A DNA stretch of 64,000 nt from Georgfuchsia toluolica (GCF_907163265.1 NZ_CAJQUM010000001.1:1178001-1242000), one strand, 5' to 3'. Positions 38,313-46,619 are shown, counted from the stretch's first letter. Translations and numbers: made by a program. Notes: a model not told the origin generated them from the sequence alone.

Positions 38313-38945
38313 CTAAGTAATAAAATGCGGCTTGAAAATCATCACCCACGCCGGCATCAGCAGCATCGCGGCGGCCGCGTTCAACACCAGCATGAGCGAG
38401 AGCAGCAGTGCCGAATCAGACTGGAAGCGCAGTTGGGAGAACACCACCCACATGATCACGCCGGCAATCAAGGTAGTTGCGGTGAAGGTCACGGCGAATC
38501 CCGTAGTGGAGATGGCGCGTAACACGACCTGTCGCAGATTACGCAGCTGTGCCATTTCTTCCCGAATACGCTGCATGATGTAAATGGCGTAGTCAATCCC
38601 TACGCCGATATCCACGGCGATCACCGGCACCGTATTGACGTTCATGCCGATATTTTTGATGCCCGTATAGGCGTAAATCATGATCGTGGCGAATATCATT
38701 GGCAGGATCATCAGCCAGCATCAAATGAGCCATAGAAAATCATCATGAAGACAAAAGCCAGGGCCAGCATCAAGGGTATGGTCAGAAAGTTGTCATTGCG
38801 GGCTTTCTCTGCCGCTACCTCATCATTGATGTTTGCTGTGACATTACAGCCCAACATCGCGAAAATAGCTGATGCACTACCTAACCATCTCGGCACTGTC
38901 GTCATTGTTGTTGTTGACCACCGCATCCAATTCCTCCCAAGAGTA
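38313..38945 (-). pseudogene. RND/MMPL-type transporter, C-terminal remnant
   Basis: Two frames give adjoining parts of an RND permease. The first has INDEVAAEKARNDNFLTIPLM then LALAFVFMMIFYGSF. After a frameshift near 38715 the second has ILPMIFATIMIYAYTGIKNIG, PVIAVDIGVGIDYAIYIMQR and FTATTLIAGVIMWVVFSQL, ending at 38313. Further stops occur upstream, and the first two thirds of the gene are gone. The truncated end joins copy B of the sigma-54 cassette. The gene would normally work with DUF1302/DUF1329, so that system may be incomplete or use another permease. Confidence 0.8.
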
Positions 38946-38964
38946 TTATGATTGTGTGATGTAA

Positions 38965-38980
38965 CGCAAAATTCGGGCCA
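38965..38980 (-). promoter_or_regulatory. Sigma-54 (-24/-12) promoter facing RND remnant/DUF1302/DUF1329
   Basis: Minus-strand reading TGGCCCGAATTTTGCG has the -24 TGGC and -12 TTGC with GG and GC exactly 10 bases apart. It would drive the RND remnant and then DUF1302-DUF1329. Confidence 0.7.
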
Positions 38981-39131
38981 TCTAACGTTGGCGCAGTGCA
39001 ATATTTCGGATTTAGAGAATGACCACGATTTGTTTAGAGCCAAGCAAAATACAGGTATCGCCAGTACGTGCACACGCAGCAAAATTACACATGCAATCAC
39101 AGAAACGATTGTGCTGATGATCCAGCGCAGT

Positions 39132-39152
39132 CAATCGACTACTAGTCATTTG
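39132..39152. promoter_or_regulatory. Upstream activator site, copy B
   Basis: GACTA-C-TAGTC (39137-39147) with flanking CAA and TTG pairing. It has the same arrangement and distance from the promoter as copy A; only the central base differs. Confidence 0.55.
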
Positions 39153-39208
39153 ATGAAATATCGTGACTCGTGATTGTTGAATTGATCTATTTCCATGGTC
39201 AATGAAGT

Positions 39209-39967
39209 TCAATTGAACTGGCGACCACCGTCGACGACGAGTGTTTGGCCAGTGACGAAATCGCTGGCCGGCGAAACAAAAAACAGCAGCGCCCCGATCA
39301 GGTCGTCAGTCTGCTGTGCCCTCTTAATCGCTCCACGATTCACTCCGTATTGCGCCGCATCCTCTATCAATCGCAAGCTGGCTTCAGTCAGCGTGAAACC
39401 TGGGGCGATGGCGTTGATACGGATGCCGTAATCGCCGGCCTCCCGCGCCAGGGCACGCGTGAGACCGATGACGCCGCCCTTGGCAGCAACGTAATGGGCC
39501 CAGAGCGGTGAACCACTGTAGAACGTGGCCGAGGCGATGTTGACGATGCTGCCGCCACGCTCACGCATGTAAGGAAACACGGCGCGTGCGCAGAGCCATG
39601 GTCCTTTGAGGTTGACTGCCATGAGCGCGTCCCACTCGCCGGGAGTGATTTCGAAGAACGGTTTGCGGACGATGCTGCCATAAACGCTGGCGTTATTGAT
39701 CAGCGTGTCGATCCGGCCCCAGCGCTGCGCAACCGCCTTTGTCATCGTCTCGACAGAGTCCTCGTCCGCCACGTTAACCTCGACAGCCATCCCTTCCCCA
39801 CCCTTGGCGACGATCTGTTCCACGGTGTCGGAAGCGCCCTGAAAGTTGCAATCTGCAACCGTCACCCGCGCGCCCGCCCCGGCCAGCGCCAATGCGAACG
39901 CCCTCCCTAAACCGCCTCCGGCTCCCGTTACGATCGCCACTTGCCCGGCCAAATTCGACTCAGACAT
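39209..39967 (-). CDS. Short-chain dehydrogenase/reductase
   Basis: The 252 residues start MSESNLAGQVAIVTGAGGGLGRAFA with the TGxxxGxG cofactor loop. NNASVYG, the catalytic Ser in IVNIASATFYSG and the Tyr/Lys pair in HYVAAKGGVIGLTRALA follow. The C-terminus ASDFVTGQTLVVDGGRQFN is typical of classical SDRs. It oxidises or reduces an alcohol/carbonyl with NAD(P). The start at 39967 overlaps the HD-gene stop, making this the last gene of the ppsA2 operon. An earlier in-frame ATG at 40030 is inside the HD gene and is not used. Confidence 0.9.
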   Translation of the reverse strand: MSESNLAGQVAIVTGAGGGLGRAFALALAGAGARVTVADCNFQGASDTVEQIVAKGGEGMAVEVNVADEDSVETMTKAVAQRWGRIDTLINNASVYGSIVRKPFFEITPGEWDALMAVNLKGPWLCARAVFPYMRERGGSIVNIASATFYSGSPLWAHYVAAKGGVIGLTRALAREAGDYGIRINAIAPGFTLTEASLRLIEDAAQYGVNRGAIKRAQQTDDLIGALLFFVSPASDFVTGQTLVVDGGRQFN

Positions 39968-40571
39968 GACCGACCTCAGCCACTGCATGTTTGACTTTGG
40001 CGAGCGCCTCGTGCGCCATCTGCTTGCCACGTTCCGTAAAGAACCAGCGATCGATTTGATTGCTTAACCACGGCACATACTCCTTGAGCGGCTTGCCAAA
40101 TTCCCGATAATGGATATCGACTCCCACTAAGGTAAAGCGCCACAGCTTGTCCGCGTCCTTGACCAAAGAATCCTCCTCCGAGAGTGACTCCAGCCGCGAG
40201 TCGTGCCCGTCGATAATGCGCACGATCATCTCGCGCTTGCGTGGATCGTAGTTAACATCCGTCAGGATCTCGTTAGCGATGCGCGCGCCATCGATTTCGT
40301 GTTGGCGCCGCAACGACTCGTCCTCGATTCGCCGCAGCGACTCGTCCTCCATGGTCGGCCCGTAAGCTCGCCCCTGCTCTTCCTCGGGGATCAACTTCCA
40401 GCCGACGTCGTGCAGAAAGATAGCCGGGATGACGATATCCGCGTCCGCCGCCGGGTATGCCAGAAGCAATTCGCAGCCGTGCAAATAAGCCAACGGCATA
40501 TGAAAGTCGTTGAAGCGGGTGTTCCAGTATTCGCGCGCACGCAGATAAACGGGGTAGTGGGTTTCTTTCAT
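39960..40571 (-). CDS. HD-domain phosphohydrolase-like protein
   Basis: The 203 residues carry an HD-domain metal site: an N-terminal His region, IFLHDVGWKLIPEEE (HD pair), RQHEIDGARIANEIL and DADKLWRFTLVGVDIHY. HD proteins are metal-dependent phosphohydrolases acting on nucleotides or other phosphate esters. In an operon that starts with a phosphotransferase pair, removal of phosphate from an intermediate is an attractive role, but it is inferred. The octapeptide EDESLRRI/EDESLRRQ is a tandem duplication (see findings). The start overlaps the aldehyde dehydrogenase stop as ATGA. Confidence 0.8.
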   Translation of the reverse strand: MKETHYPVYLRAREYWNTRFNDFHMPLAYLHGCELLLAYPAADADIVIPAIFLHDVGWKLIPEEEQGRAYGPTMEDESLRRIEDESLRRQHEIDGARIANEILTDVNYDPRKREMIVRIIDGHDSRLESLSEEDSLVKDADKLWRFTLVGVDIHYREFGKPLKEYVPWLSNQIDRWFFTERGKQMAHEALAKVKHAVAEVGHV

Positions 40572-42004
40572 TGTGCTGTCGACAGATAGATGGTTTTCAA
40601 CTCCAGATACGCCTCCAGGCCATAGCGGGATTTCTCGCGGCCCAGTCCGCTCTCCTTGTAGCCGCCGAAGGGCACCATGTTGTAAGAGCGATGGATATTA
40701 TTGACCCATACCGAGCCGGCTTCAAGGCTCTCGGCGGTGCTGAGCGCCACACTCAGGTCGGTGCTGAAGACGTAACCGGCCAGACCGAACGGCGAATCGT
40801 TCGCCATCTCGATGGCTTCCGGCAAGGAAGCGAAGGGCATTACACCGACCACCGGACCGAAGGTCTCTTCCCGCATGATCTTCATCGACTGCTGCGTGTC
40901 GACGAGTACGGTGGGAGGAAAGAAGTAGCCGCGATCGTAATCGCCGCCGAGTAGCCGTGCGCCTCCGGCTGCAGCTTGCGCGCCCTTGCTGAGCGCGTCT
41001 GCGACATGCTCGACACTGGTTCGAAAGATTTCTTCGCTGACTATCGGCCCCATGTCGCAACCCAGGTCCAGGCCATTGCCGACCTTGAGAGCCGCTGCCG
41101 CACGTGCGAAACGCTCAATGAACATTGGATAGATTTCACGATCGGCATAGATCCGGTTAACCCGGTAACAAAACTGCCCGCTGTTGGCAAAGGCATGCCG
41201 CACCAGAGCCGGGATGGCGACGTCGAGGTTCGCATCGCGGCAGACGATGGCCGGCGACTGGCCGCCCATCTCGAGTGTCAGCCGCTTGTTGGTCGCAGCG
41301 GCCATGGCTGCGATACGTTTGCCTGCCGGGCTGCTGCCGGTGAACCCGATTTTTCGCGGCGTCGGGTGTTCCACCAAGGCCCTGCCCAATTCCCCGCCGG
41401 AGCCGGTAATCGCATTGAATACGCCGGGTGGATAGCCCACCTGGTGGAAAAGTTTAGCCAGCAGCAGCGTGGTCAGCGGTGTATCGGAGGCCGGCTTGGC
41501 GACCACGGTGCAGCCGGTCATAAGCGCCGCGCCCAACTTGAACGTCAGCAACGTGATCGGATAGTTGAACGGAGCGATGGCGACAACAACGCCGACCGGC
41601 TCCTTGACGACCAGCACCCGCTCGTTCTCCTCGTTGATCATCGGGATTTCGCCGCGCAGCCGCAGTCCTTCCTCGGCAAAGTAGTCGAGCAGGTCGGCCG
41701 CGCGCTCGATCTCGATCTTTGCTCCGGCGAGCGGGCGACCCAACTCCAGCGTCAGCAGGCGGGCGAATTCCTCGACTCGTTCGCGCAGCCGTTGAGCAGC
41801 CGCATGTTGCAGCTTGGCGCGACGGGCCATCGGAACCTTGCGCCACTGCTTGAAGGCAAGTGCCGCCGAGGCAATCGCCCGGTCGGCATCCACAGCATTG
41901 CCTGCGGGTACGGAATCGATCGTTTCGCCCGTCGCGGGGTTGACGACCGGAATCGTTCGCGACGTAGTCGCCGGCGTCCATTTTCCATCGATGAAGAAGT
42001 CCAT
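40568..42004 (-). CDS. NAD(P)-dependent aldehyde dehydrogenase
   Basis: The 478-residue enzyme starts MDFFIDGKWTPATTSRTIPVVNPATGE. It has IAPFNYPITLLTFKLGAALMTGCTVVAKPAS, FTGSSPAGKRIAAMAA, the general base Glu in LEMGGQSPAIV and the nucleophile Cys in NSGQFCYRVNRIY. It ends NNIHRSYNMVPFGGYKESGLGREKSRYGLEAYLELKTIYL. All catalytic residues are present. It oxidises an aldehyde to an acid; the substrate is unknown, though operon context suggests an aromatic or alicyclic aldehyde. It lies 44 bases behind the tandem-repeat protein and is translationally coupled to the HD gene. Confidence 0.9.
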   Translation of the reverse strand: MDFFIDGKWTPATTSRTIPVVNPATGETIDSVPAGNAVDADRAIASAALAFKQWRKVPMARRAKLQHAAAQRLRERVEEFARLLTLELGRPLAGAKIEIERAADLLDYFAEEGLRLRGEIPMINEENERVLVVKEPVGVVVAIAPFNYPITLLTFKLGAALMTGCTVVAKPASDTPLTTLLLAKLFHQVGYPPGVFNAITGSGGELGRALVEHPTPRKIGFTGSSPAGKRIAAMAAATNKRLTLEMGGQSPAIVCRDANLDVAIPALVRHAFANSGQFCYRVNRIYADREIYPMFIERFARAAAALKVGNGLDLGCDMGPIVSEEIFRTSVEHVADALSKGAQAAAGGARLLGGDYDRGYFFPPTVLVDTQQSMKIMREETFGPVVGVMPFASLPEAIEMANDSPFGLAGYVFSTDLSVALSTAESLEAGSVWVNNIHRSYNMVPFGGYKESGLGREKSRYGLEAYLELKTIYLSTAQ

Positions 42005-42048
42005 GTTGGTCCTTGTGCAGCGTTGCCACCGCTTAACAAACGATGGTG

Positions 42049-42708
42049 TCAGAAATGCGCCATCATCTCTTTCATAAAATAGGGCAGGTCGATGCGACCG
42101 GTGGGCGCCAGTATCCTGCTGTGGTAGTCCGTCACGTACATCGACTTGAGCTTGCGTATCACGCGCCGGAATTCGTCAGTGTCAATCGCCCGCGCAATGT
42201 CGACGAGGTTGGCGGCAGAGGACTCGGCCAGGATGTAGGGTCCGGAACCAACCACTACGCGCCATCCTGCCGTCACAATCAGGCCAAGTTTTTCCAGGGT
42301 TGGGATGTAGTCGCCCGTGACAAATTCCGTGTATTGCTGCTCCATTCCCGGCAGCAGGTTCCAGTATTGATTGAACTTCCAAAGCCCGGTCTGGATCTTG
42401 TAGCCATCCATCTTGACCCGGCCGGTCGGGATCAGAATCTTGCTGTGATAGTGCGTCACAAATTCCATCAGCCGATTCGTGACTTCCTCATAGTCCGCTG
42501 AGGCGAGCGCCTCTTCGAGTTCGTTCAGGTTCTGTGCCAGACCGACGGCAATGATCCTGGGGCCCATACCCACCGTCACGTAGTACCCGCCAACCAGCTT
42601 GATGCCGATTTTTTCCAGCGTCGGGTTGTAATAACTCATCAAGAAGTCGGAATAGGCCTCCTGCTTTCCTGGTGCGATGTCCCAATGTTGGTTGAACAGA
42701 ACAGCCAT
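42049..42708 (-). CDS. Tandem-repeat dimeric alpha/beta-barrel-like protein of unknown function
   Basis: The 219 residues are two copies of one roughly 95-residue unit. Unit 1 (about 6-99) begins FNQHWDIAPGKQEAYSDF and ends FVTHYHSKILIPTGRV. Unit 2 (about 112-208) begins FNQYWNLLPGMEQQYTEF and ends YVTDYHSRILAPTGRI. PTLEKIG/PTLEKLG and GYYVTVGMGP/GWRVVVGSGP also match. The units resemble ferredoxin-like dimeric barrels of the ABM/EthD/NIPSNAP kind, so the protein probably folds as a fused dimer. It may correspond to a DUF6616-type family. No catalytic residues are obvious beyond the paired His-Tyr-His motif. It sits between PpsB2 and the aldehyde dehydrogenase. Confidence 0.7.
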   Translation of the reverse strand: MAVLFNQHWDIAPGKQEAYSDFLMSYYNPTLEKIGIKLVGGYYVTVGMGPRIIAVGLAQNLNELEEALASADYEEVTNRLMEFVTHYHSKILIPTGRVKMDGYKIQTGLWKFNQYWNLLPGMEQQYTEFVTGDYIPTLEKLGLIVTAGWRVVVGSGPYILAESSAANLVDIARAIDTDEFRRVIRKLKSMYVTDYHSRILAPTGRIDLPYFMKEMMAHF

Positions 42709-42794
42709 GAATCCTCCTTGTGCGGGTGAAGTTTGCTGACGACGTATCTTTTCCTGTGGGCTTCGTCACTTCCCGAGCTTCAATCCAGATCGGG

Positions 42795-43826
42795 TCAACG
42801 GCGGAAGAGCCTTGCCATCTGGTCCACGATGTAGTCGGCATCGGCATCTTTCCGTTGCGCGGTGAACTTCGCCGGACGCGCCTGCACCCAGATCACATTC
42901 TCAGGGAACGGCAGATCCTGATCCACCACCCACTCCATGTCCTGCGGCACGCCGAAGTGCTTTTCGACACTCAGGGCGATGCGGACGAGTTCGTGGATTT
43001 CCGCGTCTTCGAGGCACGGAATCTCCTGCAGGTGGGAAGGGACATCGGCTTTGACCGTGCCATTAACGGTTGAGACGACATAGCGCGACTTCTTGTTTAT
43101 GTTCTTTTCAATGGCCAGGCTCACCTTGTCTACCATGAAATTATCCGGCGTGATATCGCCACTCACCACGCTCTCGCCCAAACCCCAGTTGCCCTCGATG
43201 ACCACGTGATCCGTGTCGCCGGTAGTCGGGACAACCGTGAGCAACACGCCAGCGCTCTTGGCACTGACCATCCTGATGACGGCGACGCCTATCGGCGCCT
43301 TGTCCACGGCCATCCCCTTTTCCAGGCGAAAGGCGATGGCGCGCGTGTTGAACGTGCTCTCCCAGACTTCGAGCACGCGCCGCATCACCTCAGAACTGCC
43401 GCGTACGTGGAGGTAGGTCTCCATCTGGCCGGGCATGCTCACGGAGCCGCTGGAGCGCACTGCTACCGGCAAGTCAGCTTCGCCACAGCGGGCGCATAGC
43501 GCCTCGTAGTTACTTACGATTTGCTCGGCGATGCCTGCTGGCAACGGTGTTTCCGCGATCATGTCCTTCGCCGCACGGCTGGCGTCCATCTGTTTTTGGA
43601 CGCTCTTCTTCAGATCCTCGCCAAGCGAGGCAAAATAGGTTTCGATGCGCCTGCCGAGACCAGTCACCCGCATGTAGTTCTCGAAGCCGTCCACCGAAAT
43701 CGCGAATCCCGGCGGGACACGCATCCCGAGTTTGGTCATCTCTCCCAGGTTCGCACACTTCCTCCCAACCAAGTTGAGGTGCTCCTGTCCAACCTCTTCC
43801 AGTGCATATATCCACTTCTTCGTCAT
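42795..43826 (-). CDS. Second PpsB-like ATP-binding phosphotransferase half
   Basis: The 343 residues from MTKKWIYALEEVGQEHLNLVGRKCANLGEMTKLGMRVPPGFAISVDGF match the PEP-synthase nucleotide domain, with VAVRSSGSVSMPGQMETYLHVRG and MEWVVDQDLPFPENVIWVQARPAKF. It is a clear paralogue of 25332-26459, but in the conserved region the segment SATAEDLPGAS is replaced by SGSVSMPGQ, so the ATP site differs. An AGGAG 9 bases ahead of 43826 favours that start over the ATG at 43832. Paired with the PpsA2 gene upstream (71 bases). No CBS third subunit is encoded nearby. Confidence 0.87.
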   Translation of the reverse strand: MTKKWIYALEEVGQEHLNLVGRKCANLGEMTKLGMRVPPGFAISVDGFENYMRVTGLGRRIETYFASLGEDLKKSVQKQMDASRAAKDMIAETPLPAGIAEQIVSNYEALCARCGEADLPVAVRSSGSVSMPGQMETYLHVRGSSEVMRRVLEVWESTFNTRAIAFRLEKGMAVDKAPIGVAVIRMVSAKSAGVLLTVVPTTGDTDHVVIEGNWGLGESVVSGDITPDNFMVDKVSLAIEKNINKKSRYVVSTVNGTVKADVPSHLQEIPCLEDAEIHELVRIALSVEKHFGVPQDMEWVVDQDLPFPENVIWVQARPAKFTAQRKDADADYIVDQMARLFRR

Positions 43827-43897
43827 CAGCATTTGCTCCTAGCCAGTGATAGTTCGAGACGAAGCAGCCTTGCTGCCCGTCGGTTCGCAGGAGAAAA

Positions 43898-45607
43898 TTA
43901 CTTGTCGAGGATATAAAGGGCACCCATGTTGGCGTCCACTCGTATCCGCTGTCCCGTCTTGATTTTCTGGGTTCCGACAAACACATTCATCAGCACCGGG
44001 ATGCCGTATTCGCGTCCCACAATCGCCGCGTGCGACAAGGATGCGCCCCTGTCCATGACAACGCCCTTGATGAAGGAGAATACCGGCGTCCAACTCGGCG
44101 AGGTCGTCGCGGTAACCAGAATCTCTCCCGGCTGGACGTCGGCGAGCTGGTCTTCGCTGAGGATCACCCGCGCCAGTCCTTCGACGACCCCCGGCGAACC
44201 GCAAGTACCATGCAGATCGGCATTGAGCTCCGCTCTCACAACGGGCATCGAGCCCACCACCACTTTCAGGGCAATCGGATCATTCGACTTGACCAGCATG
44301 GCCATCGCCTGGTCCATGTCGAAGCCTTCCCTGAGAATCACCGGGGGATTGGGCGTTTTGCACCACTCCTGCCATTCTGCGCGCCGGCTCACCACGCTCG
44401 GCTGCAGCTTGTATTGGTCCGGGTTGATGGCCACCTTGCGGATATCCTCGGGTGTGATGAAGAATATGTCTTCGAGAGTATCGATGGCGCCCGCGCTGAC
44501 CAAGCGCCGACCGATACCCAGCGCAGAGCGGCGCATCATGGCGTGTGTATAGAGGTCGAGATAGTGGTCGTGCTCCTCACTAAAGATTCCCGATTTCTGT
44601 GCCAGCCGTAGCACCGTTGTGAACCATCCCTTCTGCTCGGGCGCAATCTTCGCGAACACCTCCTTCTCGGCTGCTTCCCGCTCCTTGCTGATCTTTTCGC
44701 GCTCCTCCTCGAGGTTGAAGCCGCCCCCTTTCACCAGGAACTGTTTGAGGTTCGTCAGGGGCGGGGCAGGATCCTCGATCCAGGTGGGCATGTTCATCTC
44801 GGACATGCGCTGCATGCGCCAGCCGTCCTCGTTCAGGAATGCGCGGAACTCTGCCATGAACCCGTGTCCACTCGGCGCAGCTTCGACATTTGCCGCGATA
44901 TCCGCTGACTCGCTGCGCAGGATGATGTCCGCCAGTCCCAACTTTGCCGCCTTCTGGGAAAACTCCCAGATCCGCTTGTCCACCTGGAGGACCTTGTTGT
45001 CGAAGCCGGCGATAAGCTTGTGGAAGAGCGGGTGGGTGTCGTCGATTCCTATCAGCTCGCGACACATGTTCTCAAACAGGATGTAGCCCGTGAAAGTGCC
45101 GTACATCATGTACATGTGCACTTCCCACATGCGCCGGCAAACGTTGATCGTCTGCTCGAAGTTGTCGAGGAGTTCGATATTGCTGGCCTTGTCGAGGTCG
45201 AGCTTTTTCAGATCTTCGTACAGAGCCAGTATCTCGTCGAGCTGGCTGCGCCAGAGGCCGTCGTAATTCTCGATGAATGGCCGGATCGTCACGCGAAAAC
45301 GCTTCTCCCGCTCAAGTTGCTCGGCCTCGGTCTTGACCAGCATCACGGTCAGGTAGCCGCCGCCGTTCTTGAAGCGCCAGTCCCAACCCTTCACGGTCGG
45401 CAGCGAAAGCTTTTCCGCGCCGTACTGCATGCCGTGCCGGCAAAAGTTGATCCAGAACCAACCGAAAAGAGGCGTCCACGGCGGAACCGAGTGGGTCGCA
45501 TCGAGAAACCAGGCAGGCGATTGTTCCAGGTCAGCCTTCTCGTCAAATTCGAAACCTGGAACAGCTGGCGATGCCATTTTCGTCTGAACGACGGCAATGT
45601 TGGTCAT
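43898..45607 (-). CDS. Second PpsA-like phosphohistidine phosphotransferase half
   Basis: The 569-residue protein ends in the PEP-utiliser swivelling domain (GEILVTATTSPSWTPVFSFI, GASLSHAAIVGREYGIPVL) with the phosphorylated His near residue 526. The large N-terminal region (PAWFLDATHSVPPWTPLFGWF, ENYDGLWRSQLDEIL, LEEEREKISKEREAAEKEVF) shows the same architecture as 26484-28319 but low similarity, which implies a different acceptor. AGGAGG 7 bases ahead of the ATG at 45607 fixes the start. First gene of a six-gene operon facing away from the GntR regulator. Confidence 0.87.
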   Translation of the reverse strand: MTNIAVVQTKMASPAVPGFEFDEKADLEQSPAWFLDATHSVPPWTPLFGWFWINFCRHGMQYGAEKLSLPTVKGWDWRFKNGGGYLTVMLVKTEAEQLEREKRFRVTIRPFIENYDGLWRSQLDEILALYEDLKKLDLDKASNIELLDNFEQTINVCRRMWEVHMYMMYGTFTGYILFENMCRELIGIDDTHPLFHKLIAGFDNKVLQVDKRIWEFSQKAAKLGLADIILRSESADIAANVEAAPSGHGFMAEFRAFLNEDGWRMQRMSEMNMPTWIEDPAPPLTNLKQFLVKGGGFNLEEEREKISKEREAAEKEVFAKIAPEQKGWFTTVLRLAQKSGIFSEEHDHYLDLYTHAMMRRSALGIGRRLVSAGAIDTLEDIFFITPEDIRKVAINPDQYKLQPSVVSRRAEWQEWCKTPNPPVILREGFDMDQAMAMLVKSNDPIALKVVVGSMPVVRAELNADLHGTCGSPGVVEGLARVILSEDQLADVQPGEILVTATTSPSWTPVFSFIKGVVMDRGASLSHAAIVGREYGIPVLMNVFVGTQKIKTGQRIRVDANMGALYILDK

Positions 45608-45830
45608 GATCTTCCTCCTAATTTTGATTGTTTCAAATTTCCGCATATCGCCTTCAACACCTCTACGGGCGTCTCTAATAACCTCTATGGCGGCATCATG
45701 CGGTTTATCTGGCGCTCGATCAACTCATTTATACAATTCCTGCTAAAGCTATCTATAGGATGCTGTCAAATTCTTCGAAATCTATTGAATCCTCGGCGCT
45801 GGTAGTGCATAGTTGCGGAAGCCATCTTAT

Positions 45831-45853
45831 CTGTTTATCAGACCAACTTTAAT
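45831..45853. promoter_or_regulatory. Candidate GntR operator, copy 1
   Basis: CTG-TTT-ATCAGAC-C-AACTTTAAT lies between ppsA2 and gntR and overlaps the gntR start codon. Sixteen of the 17 bases from ATCAGAC to TTTAAT also occur at 52197-52213, again ahead of a minus-strand operon. The CTGnnnATCAG core is a palindrome when the middle is ATC. Autoregulation and control of the ppsA2 operon are implied. Confidence 0.6.
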
Positions 45854-46619
45854 GCTAGCCAAAATATCCATTACTCGCAATGCGTCCCTTTCCAAATCGA
45901 TCGTTCATGAGATCGCTCGATTAGTTGCCATTGGCAAGATCAAACCCGGCGACAAGTTTCCTCCTGAATCCGTGCTTGCCGAGCAAATGGGAGTCGGTCG
46001 CTCGTCGATTCGCGAGGCGTTCCGTGTGTTTCAGATTCTCGGCGTGACAGAGGCCAAGCCAGGCCGGGGAACGATTCTGGTCAACACGGCGCCCCTGTTT
46101 GCGCTGACGGACTGGTCCGAATTCACCAGCACGGAACTGATCAATGACATTGTCGAGGCGCGTTTCATGCTCGAACCGTTGATCGCGGCCATGGCGGCGA
46201 AGCGCGCGGATGCAGCTGGCATTCGGCGCATCGCGGAGACGATTGAAGCGGGCCGCAGGGCGATCGGCAACGAGGCCGCGAGCATTCAGACGGCGCTGGA
46301 TTTCCATACCGCAGTCGCCGATGCCAGTGGCAATCAGACCCTGCTGCTCGCGACACGCCTGTTGCGCAGTCTCTACTTCGAGTCGAGGCGATTTTCGCGC
46401 CGTCGTCTCGAGAATTACGAGACGCTGTTGAAGGATCACGAAACGATCCTCGCCGCGATCCGCGATCACAATCCGAAAGCAGCCAGGGCCGCCAGCGAAA
46501 AACATATGCAGCATGGCTTCCAGATGGTTCTCGATTCCACCGAAGACGTTGCCCAGGACAGCAAGAGAAAAGCACCTGGTGCGCGCAAAGCGCGGGCACG
46601 CAACCCTCGCAAAACCTGA
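45852..46619 (+). CDS. GntR-family (FadR subgroup) transcriptional regulator
   Basis: The 255 residues begin MLAKISITRNASLSKSIVHEI. The winged helix is at about 15-75 (GKIKPGDKFPPESVLAEQMGVGRSSIREAFRVFQILGVTEAKPGRG). The all-helical FCD ligand domain follows (DIVEARFMLEPLIAAMAAKRAD, LDFHTAVADASGNQTL, LLKDHETILAAIRDHNPKAARAASEKHM), with the Asp/His residues that bind metal or acid ligands. FadR-type regulators usually sense organic acids or acyl-CoAs. The ATG at 45852 has no Shine-Dalgarno and overlaps the operator; translation might be leaderless, or start from a TTG at 45813. Confidence 0.88.
   Translation: MLAKISITRNASLSKSIVHEIARLVAIGKIKPGDKFPPESVLAEQMGVGRSSIREAFRVFQILGVTEAKPGRGTILVNTAPLFALTDWSEFTSTELINDIVEARFMLEPLIAAMAAKRADAAGIRRIAETIEAGRRAIGNEAASIQTALDFHTAVADASGNQTLLLATRLLRSLYFESRRFSRRRLENYETLLKDHETILAAIRDHNPKAARAASEKHMQHGFQMVLDSTEDVAQDSKRKAPGARKARARNPRKT

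Larger units (their letters stand above)
38950..39186. repeat. Promoter cassette, direct-repeat copy B
   Basis: The second copy of the block at 28605-28841, same orientation, with point differences scattered along its length. It contains the -24/-12 promoter at its left edge and the activator palindrome at its right part. It lies between the SDR gene end and the RND remnant. Confidence 0.85.
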
